Positions 10,819 through 21,900 of a stretch of 64,000 bases of DNA are shown one piece after another. Under the pieces are notes generated by a model. It did not search any database, had not been told where the DNA came from, and worked only from the letters and a program-made list of their open reading frames with translations. The position numbers were made by a program, and so were the translations under genes. How positions within the stretch are numbered: the first letter of the stretch is position 1; each line of letters starts with the position of its first letter. The stretch comes from Caprella mutica (taxonomy: Eukaryota > Arthropoda > Malacostraca > Amphipoda > Caprellidae), in contig CANNZV010000273.1 in the NCBI GenBank assembly GCA_947561585.1, positions 62,001 through 126,000 on the forward strand, given 5' to 3'.

Positions 10819-11618
10819 TAGGGTTGTGACATCATGCACTAAAAAAAATGCCATAAAAGCAATGTACTTATGCTCAAAAAAGAATGCACGTATGCTCTGA
10901 AAATCGTGCACGTATGCCTTGAATGCATGCACTTATGCCTTGAAAGCATGCACTTATGCATTGAAAGCATGCACTTAAGCTCCGATACATGCTATCAAAG
11001 CTTTATTGCAAGCATTTTGTATTTACATTTAGGTTAGTTAGTCCTCATTTTTGCCATTTTCTTTGCATGTATTTTGAAAAAAGTGTAGGTACATTGTTTG
11101 GTAGGACTATATAAAAATATTCTGATATTAAATATCTAAATTGTCTTTTGTTATGAAATATTTATTGGTATAGAAGTTTTGGAGTGGATAACGTTATATT
11201 AAATAGAACAATTATTTAGTTTTGCATTTACTTTTTCTCAGTAACAAAGGGAAACTTTTAATTTGTATTACCTTAGTAAAGTGTACTAAATAGTGAATAT
11301 TAAATTAATTTAAATAGTTCCGTAAACAAAAAAGATGAAACCAAGTATAACTCAAATAACAGTAACAAAACGGCAAAAAACAAATAACTTATATCTCCGT
11401 AGCATTGCTTTTTATAAATTATAACTAGACAAATAAGTATGCAGCATGCGATTGAAAAGAAAATGCACGCATATTGCATGAATGTAGCCTGCTTTTAAGA
11501 ATAAATGCATGAGGCATGCACCATGCATTTAAGAATAAGTGCTTGTGGCATGCACCATGCATTTAAGAATAAGTGCATGCGGCATGCACCATGCGTTTAA
11601 TGCCACGTCACAACCCTA
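10819..11618. mobile_element. Non-autonomous hAT-like element with perfect 8-bp TSD
   Basis: It is flanked on both sides by ATAATTAC (10811-10818 and 11619-11626). Ends are TAGGGTTGTGAC and GTCACAACCCTA, 12-bp perfect inverted repeats. An 8-bp duplication and TAGGG/CAGGG-type ends are typical of the hAT superfamily. Both subterminal regions carry tandem ATGCA-rich units (10850-10985, ATGCACTTATGC; 11500-11595, GGCATGCACCATGC), as expected for transposase-binding repeats. It has no ORF, so it depends on an autonomous relative elsewhere. Confidence 0.85.
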
Positions 11619-11626
11619 ATAATTAC

Positions 11627-12505
11627 CTATAATAGTTATACAGCAAAACCTCGTAGTAGACCAGAGTTACGTTCCAAGTTTGTTTGGTCTAGTAAGAAAC
11701 TCACTTTATTAGTTTCCTACTAGACCAAAATCGTTTTCTTTAAAAGTACAGCGGTGACTTTAATATTTTGATAGCTCTATTTGTTTATGATAACTTTAAT
11801 GCCAAATTAATGGTGATTACTGATTAACATACCAATTTTGATGGGAAACAAATTTCGAAACAGTATGAATTTTTTTGCTTCAATTAAAATGAATACAATA
11901 TTTCTTTTCAATTAAATTATCATTTTATGAAATTAGAATAGTTTTCACTGTATCAATTTTTCTATAACTTTTCACATCAATTTTTTTAGCACAGACTTTA
12001 CCAACTAATCTGAAACCAATTCTGCCTTATGTTTTATCCTAAAAACAGCATAAATAATTATAATACATTATTCTAATTAGAGATTTATCTTTAAAACATT
12101 ATTGTAATTATTACTCCTTGTAATATTTACACTAGAATAACTGTCAGGTAACAAAATTTTCGGACGTGTCCGAAAACGTAGAACGTACCAATAACTTGAA
12201 ACTTAGTACCCTTCTTTCAAATATATTTCATAGTGCATAAAATTGCTGTTTGTTAAATGTAGCACAATAATTATAGAAATTTAAGTATCTATTAATTACT
12301 CACCTATATACTGAGTTAGAACTAACCTATGGTTGGATTTTAAAACATTTAAAAGTTTAAACTGTGACTCTAACTCCAAAACAAAGTTTCTTTCATCATA
12401 TCTCATAGAAAATGTGGAGTGACAATTATAATGTAAACAGAAATTCGCTATAAAGTAAACTAAAATATTAATATGATAAAAATATGAAAACAAACAGTGC
12501 AAAGT
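11627..12505. other. AT-rich stretch without a gene
   Basis: The only structure seen is a hairpin at 11686-11726 (arms GGTCTAGTAAGAAACT and AGTTTCCTACTAGACC) and a family A right-end remnant near 12155-12215 (GTCCGAAAACGTAGAACG...AACTTGAAAC). The 79-codon minus-strand ORF at 12296-12535 is not supported by splice or composition evidence. Confidence 0.45.
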
Positions 12506-12511
12506 TAGCGA

Positions 12512-12575
12512 TATCGTGCGCATGCGCTCCATCATTTGTAGTACTTTGAATGTTCCTCAAAAGGTGGCGGCGCTG
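12512..12575. promoter_or_regulatory. Promoter-like GC patch with NRF1-type palindrome
   Basis: TGCGCATGCGC, the consensus palindrome of NRF1, lies at about 12517-12527, followed by AAAGGTGGCGGCGCTGCAG at about 12557. This is one of the few GC-rich patches in the region. It could be the promoter of the downstream zinc finger/threonine aldolase gene or of a minus-strand transcript. Function is inferred. Confidence 0.35.
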
Positions 12576-12944
12576 CAGTTGAAAATTATTTGAATCTATT
12601 TCTTTAAATCTGTAGTTAAAAAAATAAAATGACCTCATTTTATTCTATAATTAATGTCCCTCAATCGATTTATCAATAAGAAAAAAATTATTCAAAAGTT
12701 TACTGGATCTTTATGGCAGATATTCATATTGCAGTCCTAACTTTTACATCTAGGCATTCTAAATATTTTTAGTAGGCTTCACTATAAGAAATGACAACAC
12801 CTTCATGTGACGTAGCTAACAAGAATTCCTTAAATCAAGAGAGGTACACCATCGAGTTAATCTACCTCCCTAATCTATGTAGTGTGGTTACAATCAGCTA
12901 ATGATGTCCAATTCACCATCCGAGCAGTCAGACGTCGGAGTTAA

Positions 12945-13100
12945 TGTCCCATTTTATTACTTTCTATGGTAAGCGACAGCATTAACAGAGTAACTGTTCT
13001 GTACTTCCACCGATTGGTGGTTTGTAGTTCCTTTATGTAATGAGCCCTTTTCCTGTCTAACTGCATTTTTAAAGTCCCTTGTATTTAATATCCTTTTTAA
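12945..13100 (+). repeat. Family K repeat, degenerate copy
   Basis: It carries GGTAAGCGACAG, CCACCGATTGGTGG and GTCCCTTGTATTTAATATCC, the order seen in the better family K copies. Confidence 0.45.
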
Positions 13101-13289
13101 TCGCGAAATAATCTTGATTATTGAAAATGTTGAACTTACATAGAGAAATTCTTGAAAAATGTCTGTTTTTATCAATTTCCTTTATTGGATAACTATCCAA
13201 TTACTTGATGCTTATTATCTTTAATAATCACCGAATGGAAAATTTTGAATGAAGATTTATCATTAACTATGATTGTTATTTGTTTATAA

Positions 13290-13790
13290 GTATCAAGTCC
13301 CCAGGGGCTCTATCCTAAAGCTGTCTGTGATGAATGGAAGAGAAGGGGGTGGCGTCCCTTGAGCCCCGAACTGTTGTAATTTGGATTATGTATTGTTTAT
13401 TTTTTTATTTTACCATGTTTATAATTTTTAACGCTATTTTCAGTGTTAGAGAATGGCGCTAGGTTTATGCTCTTCAATTACGAGATCTTCAATTTTTGTG
13501 TTAGGTAAGCTCGTAGGCTTCATTTACTATAACCTCTTCATTTTCCTCTTCCATCTGTGAGTGCAGCCACTGGTGCTTGTCTCCCTTTTCGTCACATTTC
13601 TTGGTAAGTGGTTAAATTCGTGGAGTAGCTTTTCTGCATCCACGCACGAGTTTGTCAACGACGGTGGTAGGTGAAATTTTTATGGAGCCACTTTCTACAA
13701 TGACTGCTTCTGCCAGTCCCTTGTATTTAATTTCCTTTTGACGTCAGCATTGTGGTCGAAGCAGACGTTAAACCCATAATAATTAAATTT
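13290..13790 (+). repeat. Family K repeat, well-preserved copy
   Basis: It matches 9055-9835 from GATGAATGGAAGAGAAGGGG through GAGCCCCGAACTGTTGTAAT to AAGCAGACGTTAAACCC, but is about 280 bp shorter. Confidence 0.7.
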
Positions 13791-14284
13791 TTACTATCAA
13801 AATACATTCATTGAGTAGATACCAGTTTCTTCTGCTAAATTAATTTAGTTTGATAGTCACCATCATAGATTATAATATTGCACGTATGGATTTTCCAACC
13901 GCTAATATTATAAGCTTTGAAAGATATGCATCTGTCATTTGGTTTAATGTATCCAATAGATATCGGTTAACTAATAGCAATAGGTATATATTTTTTTAGT
14001 TATTTAGTTAACTAAAAGTTTACATACTTCTAGTATTTTCTATGTAGCTACCTATTCGTTTTTTAAATTTTAGATATGAGCTGAGAATTTGGTATGTAGA
14101 AAATGCTTTTGTTTTAATTAAGATTATTCGATCTGTGTGTTTAATTTAGAATAGTAAGCAACCAATAAATGATTAGGCATGTGTATGATTATTAATAGAC
14201 TACTCAAATAATTTCTACAATTCCCGTTTAAATTAATAGCAACATAGTAATATTAGCTATATGTAAATTAATTTTGAGGTAAAA

Positions 14285-14339
14285 ATGGCGATCAATTTAG
14301 GGACTTTGTATCGGGTGAAGTTGTGGGAAAACCCGCGTT
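14285..14339 (+). CDS. Candidate first coding exon (18 codons), gene unassigned
   Basis: AAAAATGGCG gives a strong start context and a YY1-like core. The frame encodes MAINLGTLYRVKLWENPR and reaches a perfect donor (GTAAGT) at 14340. It ends one base into a codon, whereas the exon at 18861 needs two bases, so a direct join would break the frame. Either an exon between them is missed or this exon is not part of that gene. Confidence 0.25.
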
Positions 14340-14928
14340 GTAAGTAAATGGTAAATATGTAAAAATGTAAGTTACTTTTCGAAATTTTCATATCTCATAT
14401 TGTGTGTAATGATCTGCTTTTATATCGTATTAATAGAAAGTTTTCTAATTATATCGTTCTCGTATGCTTTTAGTTTATTTAATAATGGATTTACATCTGA
14501 TGCGATAAACATCATTTCTATGCTCTGGTGGTGGGGACAATTTTGAGAGAAATGGGAAATACTTGTCTTATTCATGTTTATTCAAACTAGGATTATTGGT
14601 TTTTCTTCGTTACTGATTTCATCGGTAAGATGTTAGATCAATTATGAAATTTATTAAAAGACTTTTAACATTGCCACTTGATTACTAAATACAAAACTGT
14701 CATGTCTTTTTCAACTGAAGTGAGGAATATTTATGATATTACAAACTTCCCTAAATTAATTTCTAAAAAAGTAAATTCTAACTACCTAGGTAGGTATATG
14801 ATATAATAATTAAATTAATATTTATGTTATTTACCTACTACTAATTAGCCTACACTTACAATAATACATTTATTTTCCCTTGCAATTATCATTGAAGTAC
14901 GGTACCTACCTAGCCGGCTAGTCCCTAA

Positions 14929-15917
14929 CCAGTCTGCAGAATATGGAATATTTTTGCAAGACTCTCTGCGGGAGTTTTCCAGTCTGCAGAATGTGTATCT
15001 TCTCCCGCAGAGATTATAGTTTGAGAGACAGTTACTCTCTGACACTCAGTAGCAGATTCAGAATTTCCCGCAGCTAAATTAATGGTAACATAGGAATTAA
15101 TTCATAATCTCCCGCATTTAAATTAATGGTAACATAGGAATTAATTAAAGATCTCCCGCAGAGATCTCAAATTTCTGAAATTCCAATCAGAATCTCCCGC
15201 AGAGAGTCTTGGAAAAATGTTCCATATTCTGCAGACTGGGGAGTTTTTGATTGAATTTTAGAAATTGGAGATCTCTGCGGGAGATCTTGAATTAAATCCT
15301 ATGTTACCAGTAATTTAGCTGCGAGAGATTTTGAATTAATTCCTATGTTACCATTAATTTAGCTGCGGGAGATTCTGAATCTGCTGCTGAGAGTCGGAGA
15401 GCAGCCAAGTAAAATAGTATGTCTCATAAACTCACCATTTGTCTCTCCAAAATTCAACAAATTCTTTCCAAAATGATCAAATTTTGATAAATTCTCTCCA
15501 AAATAACATTGTAGCATAGGAGAAAAATAGATAAAGCTCGCCATTTGCATTTGAAGGGCTCAAAATAACTGTCAAAAACTCTCCATTAAAATGGCGAGTT
15601 TGGACATGCTTTATTTCTTGGGAGAGCCCAAATAAATTAGTATGTCTCATAAACTCACCATTTGTCTCTCCAGCTCTCTCCAAAATTCAACAAATTCTGT
15701 CCAAAATGATCAAATTATCATAAATTCTCTCCAAAATAACATTGTAGCATAGGAGAAAATTAGATAAAACTCGCCATTTGCAATTGAAGGGCTCAAAATA
15801 ACTGTCACAAACTCTCCATTAAAATGGCGAGCTTGGTCATGCTTTATTACTTGGGGGAGAGCAGCACTCTCTCATAATAAAGTCTCTGCGGGAGAAGAGA
15901 CGCATTCTGCAGACTGG
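14929..15917. mobile_element. Non-autonomous element, family L, with perfect 8-bp TSD
   Basis: GTCCCTAA is duplicated exactly on both sides (14921-14928 and 15918-15925). Terminal inverted repeats are CCAGTCTGCAGAAT / ATTCTGCAGACTGG, 14 bp perfect. The interior is layered: an inner inverted pair rich in TCTCCCGCAGAGA at about 14980-15400, and two direct repeats of about 200 bp (15420-15620 and 15642-15860). An 8-bp duplication points to hAT or a similar superfamily. There is no transposase ORF. Confidence 0.8.
15420..15860 (+). repeat. Direct duplication of about 200 bp inside the family L element
   Basis: Both copies carry ATGTCTCATAAACTCACCAT, TAACATTGTAGCATAGGAG and CTCCATTAAAATGGCGAG. 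They differ by scattered substitutions and small indels. Minus-strand ORFs of 63 and 68 codons here are repeat by-products. Confidence 0.75.
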
Positions 15918-16018
15918 GTCCCTAATAAAGATTTGACATTTGAGAACATTTTGTTTCACAGTTTCATGTGATCATGTCCAGTTCTCCATATCATATGCCA
16001 GTCTGCTGTCTGCAGAAA

Positions 16019-18433
16019 CCAGTCTGCAGATTATGGGATATTTTCAACAGTTTCTGTGCAAACAATCCTTAATTTCTTATTTCCTTCTATATTTTCATGT
16101 ATTTCACTGAAAACAGAAGCTATAATAGAGCATTTCTTGAAGAACAATTTAGCAGTTCCTGCAGTGCCAGTCTGGTGCAGAAACTGCTAAAGTGTTCATA
16201 TACCATGTATAAGAGCCATGTTTCAAAGTGTGGCAGGAAAGTCGCCAGTTTAGTGAGATAATGGATCCAAGTCGGCTGAGGTCGCCACATTTAAGGTACT
16301 TTAAATTAGAAAATTGACTTCCTAGACCCTAGTGAAGATTTTACACTTGGAAACATCCTTAAGCTTCATGCCTGATGCATGTGCATCTCTTGAGACTATT
16401 TTGGGAGTGATTTACTTGTTATTTACATGTTTTTCAACTTATTTAACCCCTCGAAAGTCGCCACTATACTGGCGACTTTGTCCACACTTTAAAACATGGT
16501 ATAAGAGTATGTCAGTTAAAGCCAATTAATTGGCTTAGATTTGAAATGGTCAAATCTCAGATATGTCTAATTGGCTTTAAGTTTTGAATTAATTCCTATG
16601 TTCCCATGTTAATTTTGGTTTCAATTCTTCAAAAAATGAGCCAAATTGGCTTGGCTCTTTTTTTTTGTGAAATTTTGGCTCACAATTTTCCAGCCTCTGA
16701 AACATGGAGACTAAGTCCTCCAACAATTTTCCAGATTCCCTTCCAAAAATTAATGGTAATATTGAAATTAATAGCTAAATTTCCTCCGACATTGCAGGAA
16801 TTTTCCCAGCTCGCCGTTGTGAAGGCGGGTGAGCACTCAGGCCTCAGCTGGGCCCATTTGTACTGAATCCCCATTGAACCGATCTAGAGACTAGTCATTG
16901 AAATCCTCCAGCCGCCCAATTCTTTCAAGAAAGGTAGAAAGATGTGAGAAACTGAGAGTCCTGGTAATTCTGTGGAGACAGTCTGAATAGTACAACAGGA
17001 TTTGTGGATTAATCCTACACCCAAGTTCTATTTAATTCCTATGTTCCCATGTTATTTGCTGCACCCAAATCCCAATTTCTCTGAAACATCCTGAGTCTCT
17101 CACCGTCTCTGGAGACCTACTTTTCAGGCTGGCTGTGGAGGTCCGTTAGAAATCCATCCATAGTAGAGTCCCTAGTCATGTGATAATGACCCCCCCCCCT
17201 CCGTTTTTAATCCTCATTCACCTAGTTAACCTGCGCACAACTTTTGGGCACCTAGGTAGACAGCAAAAAGTGAGATGTGGCATATCAGCAAAATTAGAGT
17301 GGACTTACATTAAAATTCGCGTCTCCGTGAGCTCTTCCTAATGATGTGGGTCAAATAGGGGTGGAAGTTGGTGGTAGGAAGTAAGACGGGAGAATAGGTT
17401 TAGTTACCTGCTCATGATCAATCTGTGTGCTAAAGTTACGGGTGAGGTGTGTGGCTGCACACGCTAGCTGTGTACCTAGGTAGACAGTTAGTAATTGTTT
17501 TCCAGAAAATTGCTCGTAATTTCTGAATTATAATAGTTAGATGAAAAATTAGGACACCGTCAGATTTAGCATAAAAAACTCTATCTAAATACATCACAAA
17601 ATATTATGAAAATACCATAGAAAAAAAATGGCATATGTTCTCCAAAACATATTTTATTCAAACATCTACAGACTTTGGACCATTATTTTGCAAATTTGGT
17701 CAAATTTTCAGAATTTCTGTTTAAGGTAGCATGAAGAACAACATCTTCCCTTTTGAATAACATTTGAGTGACACTTTTACCTATCCAAATGAACGTGTGG
17801 TTAACTGTACAGCAAACCCTGTTTTTGAGTCAAATTTCAGGTGTTGCCCATGTGTGTGCGGGTTAAACAAGGATTAAACTCTCCATTTTAATAGCTTAAT
17901 CCTTGACTTGTAATGAAGCAGTATTGACATGCTTCATTACGTGCCACCAGTCTGCAAAGTGTGACAGATCAGTCTCCAAGATTTTATTTTGAGGACAATT
18001 TGTTTCCAAATATTTTCAAATCTGTCTCCAAAATCATCAGAATTCTGCAAAATGCCTCCAATAAATACATGTAACATGGGAATTAATTAGGAAAATGTCT
18101 CCAAGATCTTACAAAGATTTAATTTCCCTCAAAATATGTCTCCAAAGATCTTCGGCAACATGGACACACTTTGCAGACAAGCTTATCTCCAAAACTATTT
18201 GGAAATTTCTGTTTATGGCATTGGATAGAGCAGTTTTTAACCCCATAGGACCACCAGTCTGCAGAAAGTGGTAAAGTTGTTCATCGAGATCTTTTATTCT
18301 GTTCATAGCAAAATTAATGTAAATATAGGGATTAATTCAAAAGTGTTTGTATTAAAATTAATGTAAATATAGGAATTAATTCAAAATTGTTCAGAGAGAA
18401 TATCCCAAATATCTCCCATATTCTGCAGACTGG
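16019..18433. mobile_element. Larger family L composite (2.4 kb)
   Basis: The outer ends are CCAGTCTGCAGATTATGGGA and the inverted match ending ATTCTGCAGACTGG, followed inward by GGGATATT on both sides. No matching target duplication was found. Inner pairs of similar ends (near 17948 with 18166, and 18250) suggest repeated insertion of related elements into one another. ORFs of 65-86 codons at 16332-16529, 16606-16866 and 18109-18306 show no recognisable domain. Confidence 0.5.
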
Positions 18434-18860
18434 CCTTAGGACAAATACTATTATCCATGTTAGGTTTCAGTAAGTATTTTAAAATATTTTTTAAATAGAT
18501 GCACAGTACCTATTTTAACATTTAGCTTATTAGACAATAATTTATGATTTATCAATTATTATTTATTAATATTAGCCCCTTATGACAAGAATTAATTTTC
18601 AAAAGTTAAGATTTTATAAACTTTGAATGTGTTTAGTTAGTAGCCAACAAATAGTTAATATATGTACTAATTTTCCTATTTTTTCTGAAACATGCGAGTG
18701 TGTGACGCAATAGTCACATTCGTCACTAAATCACTATGCTTCACACATTCAATTTATTACAGCAAAGTCCTTTATTTTTTTATGTGACGAATTCGTCACG
18801 CACTGTCGTAAAGGATTAATTGCTTTTGAATAAGAATTTGATCCACTCTTTCATTTTCAG

Positions 18861-18982
18861 GTCTGGTAAAAAAAGAACTACTAGAAAACTGTCTCCAAGA
18901 AATGAGTCTGAAGAAACATTTCATATTGTGGTGGAACCTTCAATCCAACATCAGATTGTGCAAGTTGAATCTGAAAATAATT
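18861..18982 (+). CDS. Fusion gene, first recognised exon (polar N-terminal part)
   Basis: Acceptor TTTCATTTTCAG, donor GTGAGT. It encodes SGKKRTTRKLSPRNESEETF and a further 20 residues. It enters needing two bases from an upstream exon and contains no in-frame ATG, so the true start lies upstream. Confidence 0.75.
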
Positions 18983-21900
18983 GTGAGTACCTAACCATAC
19001 TTTTTGATACAGGGTAATAATTGAAAATGGTAATTGTTATAAAATAATAAACTTACTTCAGCATCTGATATCAAGTTTGTGACATTACTCATGCAATTGC
19101 ATTTACTTTTACGGATAATTATAACTAATATATTTTCATTGTAATGTTAAATTTAATATTGATATTTTATTTTCTATTTTAGATGAAAATGGAAGCAATC
19201 TATCCCTGGAAGCTCCTTCAGTTATCAACTCTGATGCACCCAATGTGTCTGGATACCAGGTAAATAAAATGGTTGAAGGCTAAGTAGAAATATATTGCAT
19301 TGCTAAAAAATTATCAGGTACTTCTTTTTGATGTGTCTATTTTCAATTGGCGAGTAATTACATTTCTGATGGTAATTGAGAAGTTACAATTGAACCACTT
19401 TGTTTCTCATATGTCCCTCTTGGTACGTTTATTACTATATTCATAGGATCAGTTAGCTAATCATATGACTAGAGGCTTCAGGCCACTACCTAACTAGGAC
19501 AGTTTCTTGTCTTTTACTTTTACTCCTATTGTCATTTAGCTAAACAAATTAAATACTGGATTTTATTTTCTACATAATAAAATATCCATTTAGCTACTAA
19601 CTAGTTCTTTTCACAATTATTTCCAATTTTTCAGGAGGTCATTACATCAACGAATTCAATAGAAATAAGTGACCATGACATGCCTTTCATTACTAATTTT
19701 GGAGAAGCTCCATGTACATCAAATGGATCAAGAGGAGCCTATGTGATAGAGACATGTATTGAGGGTAAGGAAGAGGAGAGAGTACTGAGTGACGAGAGAG
19801 TAGAGGTGAGTGAGTGACGAGAGAGTAGAGGTGAGTGAGTGATGAGAGAGTAGAGGTGAGTGAGTGACGAGAGAGAGTAGAGGTGAGTGAGTGACGAGAG
19901 AGAGTAGAGGTGAGTGAGTGACGAGAGAGAGTAGAGGTGAGTGAGTGACGAGAGAGAGTAGAGGTGAGTGAGTGACGAGAGAGAGTAGAGGTGAGTGAGT
20001 GACGAGAGAGAGTAGAGGTGAGTGAGTGACGAGAGAGAGTAGAGGTGAGTGAGTGACGAGAGAGAGTAGAGGTGAGTGAGTGACGAGAGAGAGTAGAGGT
20101 GAGTGAGTGACGAGAGAGAGTAGAGGTGAGTGAGTGACGAGAGAGAGTAGAGGTGAGTGAGTGACGAGAGAGAGTAGAGGTGAGTGAGTGACGAGAGAGA
20201 GTAGAGGTGAGTGAGTGACGAGAGAGAGTAGAGGTGAGTGAGTGACGAGAGAGAGTAGAGGTGAGTGAGTGACGAGAGAGAGTAGAGGTGAGTGAGTGAC
20301 GAGAGAGAGTAGAGGTGAGTGAGTGACGAGAGAGAGTAGAGGTGAGTGAGTGACGAGAGAGAGTAGAGGTGAGTGAGTGACGAGAGAGAGTAGAGGTGAG
20401 TGAGTGACGAGAGAGAGTAGAGTAGAGGTGAGTGAGTGACGAGAGAGAGTAGAGTAGAGGTGAGTGAGTGACGAGAGAGAGTAGAGTAGAGGTGAGTGAG
20501 TGACGAGAGAGAGTAGAGTAGAGGTGAGTGAGTGACGAGAGAGAGTAGAGTAGAGGTGAGTGAGTGACGAGAGAGAGTAGAGTAGAGGTGAGTGAGTGAC
20601 GAGAGAGAGTAGAGTAGAGGTGAGTGAGTGACGAGAGAGAGTAGAGGTGAGTGAGTGACGAGAGAGAGTAGAGGTGAGTGAGTGACGAGAGAGAGTAGAG
20701 GTGAGTGAGTGACGAGAGAGAGTAGAGGTGAGTGAGTGACGAGAGAGAGTAGAGGTGAGTGAGTGACGAGTAGTTCCTAAGTTGGTCTGTTTAATGGGTA
20801 GTTTAATTTTCAAATATCCACTAAATCACTCTCTTATTTCCTCAGATGAAGAGACAGAATCTGACAGTCCAGAAATGGACAAAATAAAAACAAAGAAATT
20901 GAAGAATAAATCTCTGGTGAATGAAAGAAGAAATGTGGCAAAAGTGAAACAAGAATATGAAGATGATCCTACTGGTGAGATCAGAATTACAGGAAGTTTA
21001 TGATATTCAGACAGTTATAATTTTTTTAGATTATTTTTCTCATCCCAAAAACTTAGGCTATTGAATGCTTTTTATTTAGTTGATGTTTCGAGTCTTTTTT
21101 TTACTGTATTAAACACCTAACTATTTAGATTAGGTTAGTTCATAAAGTCTTTCAGAGTTATTTGTATTTCGGTCCCAATACTTTCCTTGATAGATTCCAA
21201 ATACTTTCCTTGATAGATTCCAAATACTTTCCTTGATAGATTCCAAATACTTTCCTTGATAGATTCCAAATAGTTTCCTTGATAGATTCCAAATAGTTTC
21301 CTTGATAGATTCCAAATAGTTTCCTAGATAGATTCCAAATAGTTTCCTAGATATATTCCAAATAGTTTCCTAGATAGATTCCAAATAGTTTCCTAGATAG
21401 ATTCCAAATACTTTCCTAGATAGATTCCAAATACTTTCCTAGATAGATTCCAAATAGTTTCCTAGATAGATTCCAAATACTTTCCTTATAGCTAATTTAC
21501 AAATATAAAGGCTAACTCCACATTCTATCCCTATTTGTACAGCCTTTTATTTTTTTGCAGGTGGTTTGAAGCTGAAGAAGCGGTTCTGTCACTCGTGGTT
21601 CAACATCCCTGAGGTTGCTCCGTGGCTAGAGGAAAGTGTCCTGCCTAACTACTCCTACTGTAAATTTTGCCAGAAAGACCTGACAGCTGGCAAGAGTGAA
21701 CTCTACAGACACATGAGGAGTGCTAAACACAAAAAGTAAGTGTCTGGTGACTGTACAGACACAAGAGTGTCTGAACTACCTATACAGTAACATCAGGAAA
21801 GTGTCTGGTGACTGTACAGACACAAGAGTGTCTGAACACAGTACAGAGAATATATAGTATCCCAGAGCTATAGGGGGGATATTACGCGTGTGCCGGTAGG

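Noticed and set aside
16332..16866. ORFs of 65 and 86 codons as genes
   Set aside because: They lie inside the nested family L elements, with no domain and no splice context.
14285..18982. Direct splice from the 14285 exon to the 18861 exon as the gene start
   Set aside because: The first ends one base into a codon but the second needs two; the alternative frame of the 18861 exon meets a stop in exon 3.
18820..19017. Exon at 18861 as a single-exon ORF starting at 18820
   Set aside because: The start codon there is TTG, and a clean acceptor at 18860 and donor at 18983 with matching phase downstream favour an internal exon.
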